From contig CAYUCO010000002.1 in assembly GCA_964443385.1 (NCBI GenBank), positions 1 to 32,926 of the forward strand: 32,926 bases of DNA, written 5' to 3'. A program made the translations under genes and the position numbers. The notes under the pieces were generated by a model. That model searched no databases and was not told the origin of the DNA. It saw nothing but the letters and a program-made list of their open reading frames with translations. This DNA is from VFHP01 sp964443385. GTDB lineage: Bacteria > Chloroflexota > Dehalococcoidia > Lucifugimonadales > UBA2985. Position 1 is the stretch's first letter. Each line of letters begins with the position of its first letter. Positions 8,535 to 17,081 of the stretch are shown here, one piece after another.

Positions 8535-8600
8535 TAAAATCTGGGCATTTACTACCTGTTGGAGTGATAACGGAAATTACCACGGCATCAAACTATTGTA

Positions 8601-10631
8601 CTAATCAGCAAGTTCAACAATCTGAATACTTCGATTAGTTTCAAGGGGCCCTGACACTATTTGATATACTCCAGATGGCCAAAAAATCTCTATTTTTTCA
8701 ACTTGTACAGACTCACCAAGACCAAAATAGAGAGGTAATATACTTTGCGACAAGTAACCTGATTTTCCATCCATAAATTTCGTATATACTTCCCCTTCAG
8801 AATACACTTTTACCGTCGAACCGATTCCATTTGTGTTGGCATTAATACCTACCAAATCAACCTTAATATAGTTCACTGTGGTTTCATCACTCAAGTTACT
8901 AGTTAGAACCATTGGAATACCATTAAAATCGCTGACAACTATATCTAAATCTCCATCCAAATCTATATCAAAGACCACAGAAGACCTGGAACCATGCGCG
9001 CCCCAAACTATGTTGTGATCTATCAAGTTACCTTTTACACAATCCTGATGATCAAAATCATTCTCAGAGCAATCTAATACGAACCAAGGCGTTGCTGTAT
9101 TCCTTCCAAGTCTGGGCTCTATTCCTAGAATAAATTCGCTGTTTCTGAACGTCTCTCCTTGCTCATTTAGAAAAACACTATTGGTTGCATATCTGAACGG
9201 ATAATTCATACTAGCCGTGACAAATATGTCATCATATCCATCAGCGTTTAAGTCTCCAACACTGGGACCCCACGGCCAATAATTCTCCAGAGATAAATCA
9301 TCGGATACTTCTTCATAAAACCCTAGTCCAGAATACCTATAAAAGGCGTTACCAAATATACTGTTACCCCCATCCATTAAAAACCGATCTGACCATTTAA
9401 CTCTTGATTTAAACCTCTCCCTCGAAGGTTCTATATTTTCATACATGTCCGAGTGCATATCCGTTACGTATAAATCTAGATAACCTTCATTATCATAATC
9501 AAACACCTTAACGCCCATAGATCCCCAAGGGGTTTTACCAAAAATGTCAGGATCCTCCTCAAAATACATACCCGCAATATTGCGATAGTATTTGTCGTTG
9601 CCCTGCATGTTCAAAACATACAAATCCAACCAACCATCTTCATCAACGTCTAGAATAGTCGCATCTCCAGACCAAGTATCATCTATTAAGCCGGATTCTT
9701 GCGTAACATCGAGGAAAACACTATGCCCAACATTTTTAAACAACTTGTTGTGCTCTGTTCTTTCTGGTTTTGTATGACCGGTGAAAGCGTCTGGAAAACC
9801 GGAGTAAAAATTATACTTGCCACTTTCATAATCTTTTAATCCTTCTGATACCTCGATATATCTTTCTTCATCTGTCGTGTATTGACCAACATTGGTCAAA
9901 AAAAGATCCAAAAGACCATCGTTATTGTAATCAAAGAAAACAGAAGCTGAAGAATGTCCTTGATATCCTAGCCCGGACTGCTCTGTAATGTCGTTGAATT
10001 TTCCAGAACCGTCATTCTGAAACAACTTATTACCGAACCGTGTACTAGTTACATAGAGATCTGGAAACCCATCATTGTTTATATCTGCAAAAGATGCTGA
10101 TACACTTACTCTGTCATCCATGGCAACTCCAGCATAGTGAGTAATATCTTCAAATTGACCTTGTCCCAGATTTCTCCAGAGCTGATTCGATCCGATTTGA
10201 TTAACAAAATAGATATCATGCAAACCGTCAGAATCTACGTCAGCAACTGCTAGACCGTTACCGTGGTCGTAGTGAACCGGTTTATATGTCTTCCCCGCAT
10301 CGTCCACTATTCTATGCTTGAAATCGATACCTGTTCGCTCCAAAACATTTGTAAAATAGAATGCACAAAATACTTTAAAACTTGGTGAGTAACCAATTTG
10401 ATCATACCTACGATCCATCAGCCAAGATGTATCCAACAAATCCGTTGGGTTCACATAAATATCTGACGGTATGTTCTGGGTTTGATTAGGAGGGTCACAT
10501 CGAATCTGATCTGATTTAATATCATCATACTTAACATCAAGAATATCTCTATTATCACATCCGGACAAAATAATCGTACAAATTAAAATATGCACTGCCA
10601 ATAAGGATTTAACGTATGAAATCTTATTCAT
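8601..10631 (-). CDS. FG-GAP/VCBS-repeat lipoprotein with C-terminal ASPIC/UnbV domain (1)
   Basis: 676 residues. The N-terminus is a lipoprotein signal (hydrophobic 9-22, lipobox LSGC with Cys25), so the protein is probably exported and membrane-anchored. The body has repeated FG-GAP/VCBS units pairing F-x-D-[IV]-T-x3-[AS]-G with Ca2+-loop motifs such as DINNDGFPDLYV, DYNNDGLLDLFL, DVDEDGWLDLYV and DIDLDGDLDIVV, as in beta-propeller proteins. The last 75 residues (GIGSTVKVY to FWPSGV) match the ASPIC/UnbV domain. Such proteins are frequent in marine and soil bacteria, and their function is largely unknown; surface binding or adhesion is a guess. It lies 40 bp after a paralogue, with which it shares the architecture but only moderate sequence identity. 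Confidence 0.85.
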   Translation of the reverse strand: MNKISYVKSLLAVHILICTIILSGCDNRDILDVKYDDIKSDQIRCDPPNQTQNIPSDIYVNPTDLLDTSWLMDRRYDQIGYSPSFKVFCAFYFTNVLERTGIDFKHRIVDDAGKTYKPVHYDHGNGLAVADVDSDGLHDIYFVNQIGSNQLWRNLGQGQFEDITHYAGVAMDDRVSVSASFADINNDGFPDLYVTSTRFGNKLFQNDGSGKFNDITEQSGLGYQGHSSASVFFDYNNDGLLDLFLTNVGQYTTDEERYIEVSEGLKDYESGKYNFYSGFPDAFTGHTKPERTEHNKLFKNVGHSVFLDVTQESGLIDDTWSGDATILDVDEDGWLDLYVLNMQGNDKYYRNIAGMYFEEDPDIFGKTPWGSMGVKVFDYDNEGYLDLYVTDMHSDMYENIEPSRERFKSRVKWSDRFLMDGGNSIFGNAFYRYSGLGFYEEVSDDLSLENYWPWGPSVGDLNADGYDDIFVTASMNYPFRYATNSVFLNEQGETFRNSEFILGIEPRLGRNTATPWFVLDCSENDFDHQDCVKGNLIDHNIVWGAHGSRSSVVFDIDLDGDLDIVVSDFNGIPMVLTSNLSDETTVNYIKVDLVGINANTNGIGSTVKVYSEGEVYTKFMDGKSGYLSQSILPLYFGLGESVQVEKIEIFWPSGVYQIVSGPLETNRSIQIVELAD

Positions 10632-10671
10632 CTTTTGTTCTCTCAGATATAACTACAGAAAGTAAGTAATA

Positions 10672-12570
10672 TTATTTGTTTGATGAAATATATGAACCAC
10701 TCTCCTGAATTGATATGGTTTGGTTCACATCAATATCATTAATCGTCTGAACAATACCACTTGGCCAGTCAACCTTAATGGATTTTATAGAATCAGATTG
10801 GCCTAAACCGCAAATAAGTTGAGTTCCATTGCCTCCGAGATATCCAGTGCCGCCTTTTATCTCGAAAACCTGTCTATATGTTTTCTCTACATCAGACCTT
10901 GATATCGTGATCCGTGATCCTATACCCTTACTGTTGCTATCACTACCCACCAGATTTATTATCACCCAATTATTTGATTGACCAACGGTATTCTTATACA
11001 GACGGTTTTTGTTGTTGTTATTAACCACATATATATCTACAGATCCATCTCCATTGAAATCTCCTATACCGGTGCCTCTGCCAACGAACTCGTCACCAAT
11101 ACCTGATAACCTAGTTACGTCAGTAAAACCACCATTTCCGTCATTTTCATACAAAACATTGGGTTCATTTATGGACTTACCTGTAGATGCTCCATCTTCT
11201 ACAGCTCCCCCTACAAGTCCGTTAGTAACATAAATATCCAAAAATCCATCGTTGTTATAATCTATAAAACCAGTAGCCCAACCAATATTATGGTCTCCTA
11301 CGCCCAAGTCAAATGCCACTTCAGTAAAAGTGCCATCTCTATTATTGTTCCAAAGATAATTATCATTGTAATTGGTCCAATAAACGTCCAGCCAACCATC
11401 ATTGTTATAATCCCCTGAATCTATACCCATACACTCCCCTAGAACAAAAAGCCCGGCTTCCTTGGTCACATCTTCAAACAAGCCACTACCGTCATTTCGG
11501 TACAATGGGCTAACTCCTTGGTCATTACATTCTAAAATATCTTGATCCCCATCGTTGTCATAATCAAACCACAATGAAGAAAATGTCATACCTGACTGAA
11601 CCAATTTGCCCCCAGCCCACCTATAAGTAAGCAACCCTTGTTCGCCGCTTATCCCCACCTCACTAGCAACATCTATAAACGTTCCGTCACCTCTGTTTTT
11701 GTACAAAACGTTGGGATCTCCCCAACCCTGTCTGTCTTCACCATATATGCCGTAATTTGCCACATATAAATCCAACTGACCATCGGAATCGTAATCCACC
11801 CAAGTCGCACTTGCTCCATGGGCAATATACCCTACACCAGCTTCGGCCGTAACATCCGAGAATGTGCCGTCACCGTTATTCCTATACAAAATATTTGACT
11901 CATAGGCTTTGTGATCTACGGAAGACCACTGGTCATCACTATGACAAACCACGTAAAGGTCGAAGTCATGATCATTGTCATAATCACCCCATGCCACACC
12001 ATAGGTGTTGCAATCGCCATTTACGCCTGCATTCTTGGTAACGTCCGAAAAAGTGCCATCCCCATGATTTTTGTAAAGAATGTTTTGAGTTTTAGAACCC
12101 ACGTATAAATCAATATCCCCGTCCCCATCATAGTCAGCCCATGCAGTTCCCGGTCCAAACCCCTGCTTAAAATCTTGTTCAGGTCCTCCCAAAACACCCG
12201 CATGTTTGGCAACATCATCAAACCAAACGGTAGCTCCTATAGATGCCTGATGGATTAAATTATTTCCATCGTTCGTGTCCTGTCTTAAAGAAACCTCGTA
12301 TATTCCAGGAACGTCCGGAACTACAACAGGTTGTTCCAAGAAAATTTCCTGATTATAAAAACTTGAGCTTTCAGGAGCTGAAACGATGTGCCAATTGCCA
12401 AGAAAATCTGAGGAATCCAACAGTCTCTCTAAATGGAATGGAATACCGACCGGTATTTCGATTGTTACCTGAACAGTATCAATTTCTTGACTATCCGAGA
12501 AACAACCATACGACGAGAATACCAGCGAACTCAACAAAATAAACATTACAAAACGTCTAAATTTAATCAT
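10672..12570 (-). CDS. FG-GAP/VCBS-repeat lipoprotein with C-terminal ASPIC/UnbV domain (2)
   Basis: 632 residues. Lipoprotein signal with lipobox SYGC (Cys23). Residues about 30-110 form a beta-rich segment ending in a VPGIYEVSLRQD strand, resembling an Ig/PKD-like module. At least six FG-GAP repeats follow (FSDVTKNAGV, FSDVTAEAGV, FIDVASEVGI, FEDVTKEAGL, FTEVAFDLGV, FTDVTRLSGI), each joined to a Ca2+-loop segment such as DYDGDGDIDLYVGS. The C-terminus (GIGSRITISR to VDWPSGIVQTI) is an ASPIC/UnbV domain. Exported, Ca2+-dependent propeller protein by inference; ligand unknown. It follows the putative metallopeptidase gene by 71 bp and precedes the paralogue, suggesting a single transcription unit. 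Confidence 0.85.
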   Translation of the reverse strand: MIKFRRFVMFILLSSLVFSSYGCFSDSQEIDTVQVTIEIPVGIPFHLERLLDSSDFLGNWHIVSAPESSSFYNQEIFLEQPVVVPDVPGIYEVSLRQDTNDGNNLIHQASIGATVWFDDVAKHAGVLGGPEQDFKQGFGPGTAWADYDGDGDIDLYVGSKTQNILYKNHGDGTFSDVTKNAGVNGDCNTYGVAWGDYDNDHDFDLYVVCHSDDQWSSVDHKAYESNILYRNNGDGTFSDVTAEAGVGYIAHGASATWVDYDSDGQLDLYVANYGIYGEDRQGWGDPNVLYKNRGDGTFIDVASEVGISGEQGLLTYRWAGGKLVQSGMTFSSLWFDYDNDGDQDILECNDQGVSPLYRNDGSGLFEDVTKEAGLFVLGECMGIDSGDYNNDGWLDVYWTNYNDNYLWNNNRDGTFTEVAFDLGVGDHNIGWATGFIDYNNDGFLDIYVTNGLVGGAVEDGASTGKSINEPNVLYENDGNGGFTDVTRLSGIGDEFVGRGTGIGDFNGDGSVDIYVVNNNNKNRLYKNTVGQSNNWVIINLVGSDSNSKGIGSRITISRSDVEKTYRQVFEIKGGTGYLGGNGTQLICGLGQSDSIKSIKVDWPSGIVQTINDIDVNQTISIQESGSYISSNK

Positions 12571-12641
12571 AATTAATCAACACTTTAATTGAAAATGCCC
12601 TCTATGGCCATCTATAACGAAAATGATCCAAACATCAGAAC

Positions 12642-13853
12642 TTACTCGTGCCTCTCAACCAAATCCAAGAATTCTGCATGAGTAGCAACTTGACTTACTT
12701 TTCCTATGAAATCAGCCAGGGAATCACTAGAATTCCTTATCTGATCCAATTGAGAGGCAATTGGACTGATAGAAGCAGGGTGATCACCATAAGTACCATT
12801 AAAGGCAAAATAAGCTTGATTAAGTTTGCGAAAATAATATCCATTATCGTTTATAACTGTTTGCCTCTCATTCATATATAATTCAGCTAGTTCTACTTGC
12901 CCTTGATTCAACAACTCATCAACTTTTATCCTAGTTTCACGCAACTCTTTTCTTAAGTCAAACTCATGGGTTATTGCTGGCAAATTTTCTTCTGCATCTG
13001 AGTTAACTCGTTCCGGAAACTTTCTGTAAGCTTTTAAGCCTACCTCTTCTCCAAACATACTAGCTACGGTCTCATTTATGGAAGTCATAGTGGAATCTGT
13101 CCAATATTCTCTGCCCAAAGGTTTAAAAAATAGATACTGATGTAACCATTCGTGTGCTGTAATAATCAAAAATGATTCCAAGGATTTATCTGGGGGTAAT
13201 ATCGATGGATAAGTAGCTATACCACCTAAATCCAGTATTAATGCAGATAGGTCGAATTGCTCGGTAATGACATCCTCTAATTCCTCCATTTCATTCACTG
13301 CTATATCGGTTTTTAGTAAAACTGTTTCAATAAGATCTATTCGATCTCTAGTGGAAACAACTAACAATTTAGGAGGTTCCTGGATCGTAATATGAACCGG
13401 TGGGAAATGAATCTTGATTCCGCTCAACGGTTGGAAGTAACCGATATTTTCTTCATCTAATACCTCCGATACTTTTCCTTCAATAATGTCCTCTAAGGAT
13501 TCTCGGATAGATTGAATGTCTCTATCATGCAATATATTTACCAGGGGTTCGTGAACCACGGAGTGATTAATGCTGTTTTCTTCAGCATGTAATGCCTCAA
13601 GATATTCATATACAAAATCATCAGCATCTACCAAAACATCAGAATCGTTAAATTTGACTCTAACCTCATATAACCACTTACTAAATATGTTTCGGATTTC
13701 CCAGTCTGATAAAGAAAATAGATAAGGAGCAGATACTTCTTCTACAGGGGTTAAATAAAGTGAACCTTTACCCGTCATTATCACGAGCAACAATATCAAA
13801 AAAATTATTGGTCTGCCTTTTGATCTGAAGAACAACAATATGTCACCTGTCAA
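12642..13853 (-). CDS. Membrane-anchored putative zinc metallopeptidase (HExxH...NExxA)
   Basis: 403 residues; I do not recognise a named family. One N-terminal hydrophobic segment (about 15-27) suggests a membrane anchor or uncleaved signal, with the rest outside. Residues 234-238 read HEWLH, and NETVA follows at 260-264. This HExxH plus NExxA pair about 22 residues apart is the zinc-site signature of gluzincin-type peptidases (H234, H238, E261 ligands; E235 catalytic). Regions before it (75-135) are acidic and helical; after it (285-345) is a helical stretch. The start is uncertain: the first TTG is used here, but the TTG at 13838 has a better ribosome site (AGGTGA). It precedes the two FG-GAP lipoproteins. 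Peptidase activity is an inference from the motif. Confidence 0.6.
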   Translation of the reverse strand: MTGDILLFFRSKGRPIIFLILLLVIMTGKGSLYLTPVEEVSAPYLFSLSDWEIRNIFSKWLYEVRVKFNDSDVLVDADDFVYEYLEALHAEENSINHSVVHEPLVNILHDRDIQSIRESLEDIIEGKVSEVLDEENIGYFQPLSGIKIHFPPVHITIQEPPKLLVVSTRDRIDLIETVLLKTDIAVNEMEELEDVITEQFDLSALILDLGGIATYPSILPPDKSLESFLIITAHEWLHQYLFFKPLGREYWTDSTMTSINETVASMFGEEVGLKAYRKFPERVNSDAEENLPAITHEFDLRKELRETRIKVDELLNQGQVELAELYMNERQTVINDNGYYFRKLNQAYFAFNGTYGDHPASISPIASQLDQIRNSSDSLADFIGKVSQVATHAEFLDLVERHE

Positions 13854-14016
13854 AACCTACAAGTAAACCACTGATACTGGCACGATGCAATTCATATATT
13901 TTGTGCTATTCACACATTAATACAACGACTAAACGAGAAGAAGTGAATCAAGAAGGCATGAAAACACTCAAAGCGTGATATATAAAACCATATACTTAGA
14001 GCTGGGCCAGTAGGAA

Positions 14017-14385
14017 CTAAACACTACCAACAGTAGTGCCTTCTTTGGCTATGTTAACCAAATTGGCAAAAGTCCCAGAGTCTCGTACAGCAATATCAGC
14101 TAGTATCTTACGATCTACTGAGACACTGGCTTTACTGAGACCACTTATAAATTCACTATAAGACATGCCACACTCTCTAGCAGCAGCATTGATACGAGTT
14201 ATCCAGAGCCTTCTCATATCACCTTTTCTTTCTCTCCTATGCCTATATGCGTGACTGAAAGCGCTAAGGAATGACTCCTTGGCTTTCCTATACAAATTGT
14301 GCCGGCCACCTCGATGACCTTTCGTCATCTGAAGAAGCCTTTTATGTCTATGTCGAGCAGTTACGCCCCGTTTAATTCTTGACAC
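14017..14385 (-). CDS. rplT: 50S ribosomal protein L20
   Basis: 122 residues, very basic. Family blocks: RIKRGVTARHRHKRLLQMTKGHRGGRHNLYR, here broken into RVTARHRHK-like and KGHRGGRHNLYRKAKES segments, AYRHRRERKGDMRRLWITRI, and INAAARECGMSYSEFI. It binds 23S rRNA early in large-subunit assembly. It is the last gene of infC-rpmI-rplT, the standard bacterial order, 15 bp after rpmI. Confidence 0.97.
   Translation of the reverse strand: MSRIKRGVTARHRHKRLLQMTKGHRGGRHNLYRKAKESFLSAFSHAYRHRRERKGDMRRLWITRINAAARECGMSYSEFISGLSKASVSVDRKILADIAVRDSGTFANLVNIAKEGTTVGSV
14022..14038 (-). terminator. Possible weak terminator hairpin at the rplT 3' end
   Basis: A perfect 6-bp stem (CACTAC/GTAGTG, 5-nt loop) sits in the last rplT codons and is followed on the minus strand by GTTTAG. 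The T run is very short, so it may just be coding sequence. It is listed because no better terminator is visible before the next gene. Confidence 0.2.
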
Positions 14386-14400
14386 TTGAAAACTCCAAAT

Positions 14401-14598
14401 CTACACGTAAGGCAAAAGCTTATGAATTCTTTTGACATCTGCTGGACTGATTTCATGTTTCTGGTGAAAAAGACGATGAACTCTCATAGGTTTCTTACGC
14501 CTCAAATGGCTCCTATGCCCCTTCATTCTTAAGATCTTGCCAGATCCAGTAACATGAAATCTGGATTTGGCTCCTTTATGAGTTTTTAATTTAGGCAT
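14401..14598 (-). CDS. rpmI: 50S ribosomal protein L35
   Basis: 65 residues, basic. It begins MPKLKTHKGAKSRFHVTGSG and has the LRRKKPMRVHRLF block and C-terminal ADVKRIHKLLPYV, all characteristic of L35. Its ATG overlaps the infC stop in an 8-base ATGCCTAA arrangement, indicating translational coupling to infC. Confidence 0.97.
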   Translation of the reverse strand: MPKLKTHKGAKSRFHVTGSGKILRMKGHRSHLRRKKPMRVHRLFHQKHEISPADVKRIHKLLPYV

Positions 14599-15151
14599 TA
14601 GCTACTGTCTCCACTTCTCTCTCGTTATCACTTTTGGACTTTTGACCAAGAGGAGCGATCACTATGCTAAGCCGCCGGCCTTCCATACTGGGTGCTTTTT
14701 CCAACTTGGCTTCTTCCTTAAAGGTCTCAGCTGCTTTGCGGAGTAATTCTACTCCTAGACTTTGGTGAGTTATCTCTCTACCTCTGAACATAACTGTGAG
14801 TTTTACTTTGGACCCTTCACCAAGTAATTTTCTTACCATACGTGTTTTTGCCTCTAAATCATGTCCGCTGATCCCTGGTCTAAATCGCACTTCTCTCAGA
14901 AGATTAACTTTTTGGTTTTTTCGTCCTTCTTTTTCTTTCTTATTTTGTATGTACCTGAACTTACCATAATCCAACAATCTACACACAGGTGGTTGCGCTG
15001 CAGGTGCGACTTCAACTAAATCCAAACCCTTGTCTCTAGCAAGCTGAATCGCGTCCGCTATAGAAAGAGTTCCGAGTTGCTCTCCAAGGTCATCTATAAC
15101 TAAGACCTCAGGAACTCTGATCCGTTGATTTATTCTATATTCTTTTGGTAT
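14591..15151 (-). CDS. infC: Translation initiation factor IF-3, apparent AUA start codon
   Basis: Prevents premature 50S joining and proofreads the initiation codon and tRNA. Reading upstream of the TTG at 15025 without interruption gives the missing N-domain (YRINQRIRVPEVLVIDDLGE, then LGTLSIADAIQLARDKGLDL), so the gene must start further up. In-frame TAG lies at 15163-15161 and only GGG, AAG, CTT and ATA codons intervene before PKEYRIN. The sole credible start is therefore ATA at 15151-15149, giving 186 residues, the normal IF3 length. AGGGGA sits 5 bases upstream as ribosome site. Rare starts (AUU in E. coli) are a known feature of infC and underlie its autoregulation. The C-domain (VRFRPGISGHDLEAKTRMVRK-like block, KVKLTVMFRGREI) is standard. 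Confidence 0.93.
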   Translation of the reverse strand: MPKEYRINQRIRVPEVLVIDDLGEQLGTLSIADAIQLARDKGLDLVEVAPAAQPPVCRLLDYGKFRYIQNKKEKEGRKNQKVNLLREVRFRPGISGHDLEAKTRMVRKLLGEGSKVKLTVMFRGREITHQSLGVELLRKAAETFKEEAKLEKAPSMEGRRLSIVIAPLGQKSKSDNEREVETVANA

Positions 15152-15162
15152 AAGCTTCCCCT
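15149..15162 (-). promoter_or_regulatory. infC ribosome binding site and AUA initiation codon
   Basis: Minus strand AGGGGA-AGCTT-ATA. An in-frame TAG overlaps the Shine-Dalgarno sequence, which rules out any start further upstream. A non-AUG start is the target of IF3's own discrimination against poor initiation codons. Confidence 0.75.
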
Positions 15163-15256
15163 ACAATATTACAAATGTTCAGGCATTACGGGTAATGTCC
15201 GACTATATCATATGAACCTGTGTCAGTCAAATAAATAATGCATCAACACTACTGGA

Positions 15257-16387
15257 TTATTGTTCTATTCTAGTTTCAAGATATTCGTAATCCAATTCAA
15301 GCCCCAAACCTGGTCGATCAGGTAGTTTGATGACACCATTTTTTATTTCTACCGGTTCTTTAAACAGCTTTTGTACCTGTTCCTGTGGGCCAGTGAATTC
15401 TTCGGAATACTCATGAGGTCTAACAGCATTGGTCACGGTAGAATAAATGTGTAAACTAGCCATTGAGTTAGGACCAACATTAGGACTATGAGGCATAAGA
15501 ATTTTATGGTGGACTGCCGCTAGTTCAAAAACTCGTATCATTTCTGACAACCCACCTACCGCCAACACATCCGGCTGAAGTATATCTGGATTACCAATTT
15601 GAATTAAATCTCTAAATTTCCATGAAGAGATTTCGCCTTCTCCAGACGAAACAGCACAATCCAAAGCGTCTACAACCTGTCTAAGTCCATTAAGGTCTTC
15701 GGGTGCCAAAGGTTCCTCGAAATGGGCTATTCCTAGATCCTCAAACTTTCTCCCTTGTTCAATCGCCGTAGGTACAGAATAACCTCTATTAGCATCAAAG
15801 CTTAATGCACAGTCATCAGGCAACCATTCTCTGCATTTTTCAAATATAGCAAAATCTTTTTTTGGATCCGCATCCTGCCTATATTCCCTCCAGTCCATAC
15901 GAACCTTGAAAGATCTAAATCCTTTGTCATATCCTTCTTGAATTTCACTGAGCATCTCTTGAGGCGTTTTTGTCCATCCATTCCCCCTACTCCAATACAA
16001 TGGTATCTCAGTTCTAGCAGCTCCACCTAATAATTTGTATATAGGCATCCCTGCTGCTTTGCCCATGATATCCCAAAGAGCAACGTCTATTGATCCTACA
16101 ATCCTCGAAGGAAATCTGGAGGCCCTTTGGCCATCACCTAAAGATAAGATCTCCCATATTCTTCTGGGCTGACATGGATCTAATCCAACCAAAATAGGCT
16201 TAATAACATCATTAACATACGTCCTATGTAATGAGGGATGAAGGCCCCTGGAACCTTCTGCTATACCAGTTATACCCGCGTCAGTATGTATCTGGTATAA
16301 CAAATTACCTGAACCACCACCCAAACTCGTTAAATGAGTGTCCTCTGGAGGTTTTAGTACATTTACTTGTATATCGGTTATCTTCAT
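15257..16387 (-). CDS. Mandelate racemase/muconate lactonizing enzyme family protein (enolase superfamily)
   Basis: 376 residues with an N-terminal capping domain (1-120) and TIM barrel. Active-site residues are intact by motif: K161-x-R163 (FKVRMDW), D198 (SFDANRG), E224 (HFEEPL), E250 (SSGEGE), D273 (LQPDVL) and H300 (MPHSP). Such enzymes abstract a proton alpha to a carboxylate with Mg2+; outcomes are racemisation, sugar-acid dehydration or cycloisomerisation. The Lys and the His on opposite sides fit the mandelate-racemase subgroup, and a sugar-acid dehydratase is plausible. The substrate is not assignable. The gene is divergent from the CopD-like gene, with an inverted repeat between them. 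Confidence 0.88.
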   Translation of the reverse strand: MKITDIQVNVLKPPEDTHLTSLGGGSGNLLYQIHTDAGITGIAEGSRGLHPSLHRTYVNDVIKPILVGLDPCQPRRIWEILSLGDGQRASRFPSRIVGSIDVALWDIMGKAAGMPIYKLLGGAARTEIPLYWSRGNGWTKTPQEMLSEIQEGYDKGFRSFKVRMDWREYRQDADPKKDFAIFEKCREWLPDDCALSFDANRGYSVPTAIEQGRKFEDLGIAHFEEPLAPEDLNGLRQVVDALDCAVSSGEGEISSWKFRDLIQIGNPDILQPDVLAVGGLSEMIRVFELAAVHHKILMPHSPNVGPNSMASLHIYSTVTNAVRPHEYSEEFTGPQEQVQKLFKEPVEIKNGVIKLPDRPGLGLELDYEYLETRIEQ

Positions 16388-16437
16388 CGCTACTCCTTAC
16401 AACATAAACAGAGCTATCGAACAGTCTACATTTTACA

Positions 16438-16485
16438 ATCATTTTATATAGTATGGTACCCAGAAAAACTTTGATATAAAATGAT
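16438..16485. repeat. Perfect 12-bp inverted repeat in divergent promoter region
   Basis: ATCATTTTATAT at 16438-16449 is exactly complementary to ATATAAAATGAT at 16474-16485, with 24 bp between. It lies midway between the divergent enolase-family (-) and CopD-like (+) genes. Read outward, each arm contains a TATAAA-like box pointing at its nearest gene. It may be paired operator half-sites, two mirrored -10 regions, or chance in AT-rich DNA. Confidence 0.45.
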
Positions 16486-16554
16486 CTGGTTTCGATCAGT
16501 TTAATCATACGAAACAATTTCAAATAACATATAACATGAGTAGAGAATTAAAAA

Positions 16555-17046
16555 TTGAATATTAATGAATTATTCATGATTGCCGTGATATGGACTCACG
16601 CTATAGCAGCCACAACATGGCTGGGAGGTAGTATTTTCTACATATTCGTCTTCAAACCGCAACAAGAAAAGTTTTTGGAATCTGGCAATCCATTGTTAAT
16701 AGCATTGGCAGAACAATTCAGAAGCATAATTGGTACCTGCATAGTAGTACTTATTGCCAGTGGCACTTTATTACTATTTGATAGGATTACTGACCCATCT
16801 ACCACCCCAACATACATAGCTGTCTTAGCAACAAAAATAGTGTTAGCAACTTGGATGTTTACCATAGCTAGAAGAAGATGGAGATCCTCTAAAAACAATG
16901 ATGGGAATATAGTTAGAGGCAACGTTATAACAAAGCTTTATGGGATGTCTACAGGCATAAACCTTACACTAATACTGGGCATTCTGATATTCTTCCTTTC
17001 AGATATTCTTAATGCGCTTTTCATACAAGGTTTATCCGGCAAATAA
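16555..17046 (+). CDS. CopD-like four-helix membrane protein
   Basis: 163 residues with four predicted membrane helices (about 6-30, 48-70, 78-100, 125-155). Helix 1 carries WTHAIAATTWLGGSIFYIFVF, which resembles the H-x(6-8)-W-x-GG segment of CopD/DUF-type copper-resistance-like membrane proteins; H15 could bind haem or metal. The TTG start is chosen because the first helix needs these residues, although its ribosome site is weak; ATG at 16576 is the alternative. Function unknown; the CopD relation is inferred from this motif and topology. Confidence 0.6.
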   Translation: MNINELFMIAVIWTHAIAATTWLGGSIFYIFVFKPQQEKFLESGNPLLIALAEQFRSIIGTCIVVLIASGTLLLFDRITDPSTTPTYIAVLATKIVLATWMFTIARRRWRSSKNNDGNIVRGNVITKLYGMSTGINLTLILGILIFFLSDILNALFIQGLSGK

Positions 17047-17081
17047 AATATTTAGCAATTAATATATAGCGAGAATGTAAT

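Noticed and set aside
8366..8548. A 60-residue open frame across the ybeY start region
   Set aside because: It overlaps ybeY in another frame on the same strand and runs through the likely ybeY promoter; no family resemblance.
12021..12221. Short open frames within the FG-GAP genes
   Set aside because: They are shadows of repetitive Asp/Gly-rich coding sequence in the real frame; codon content does not look like a protein.
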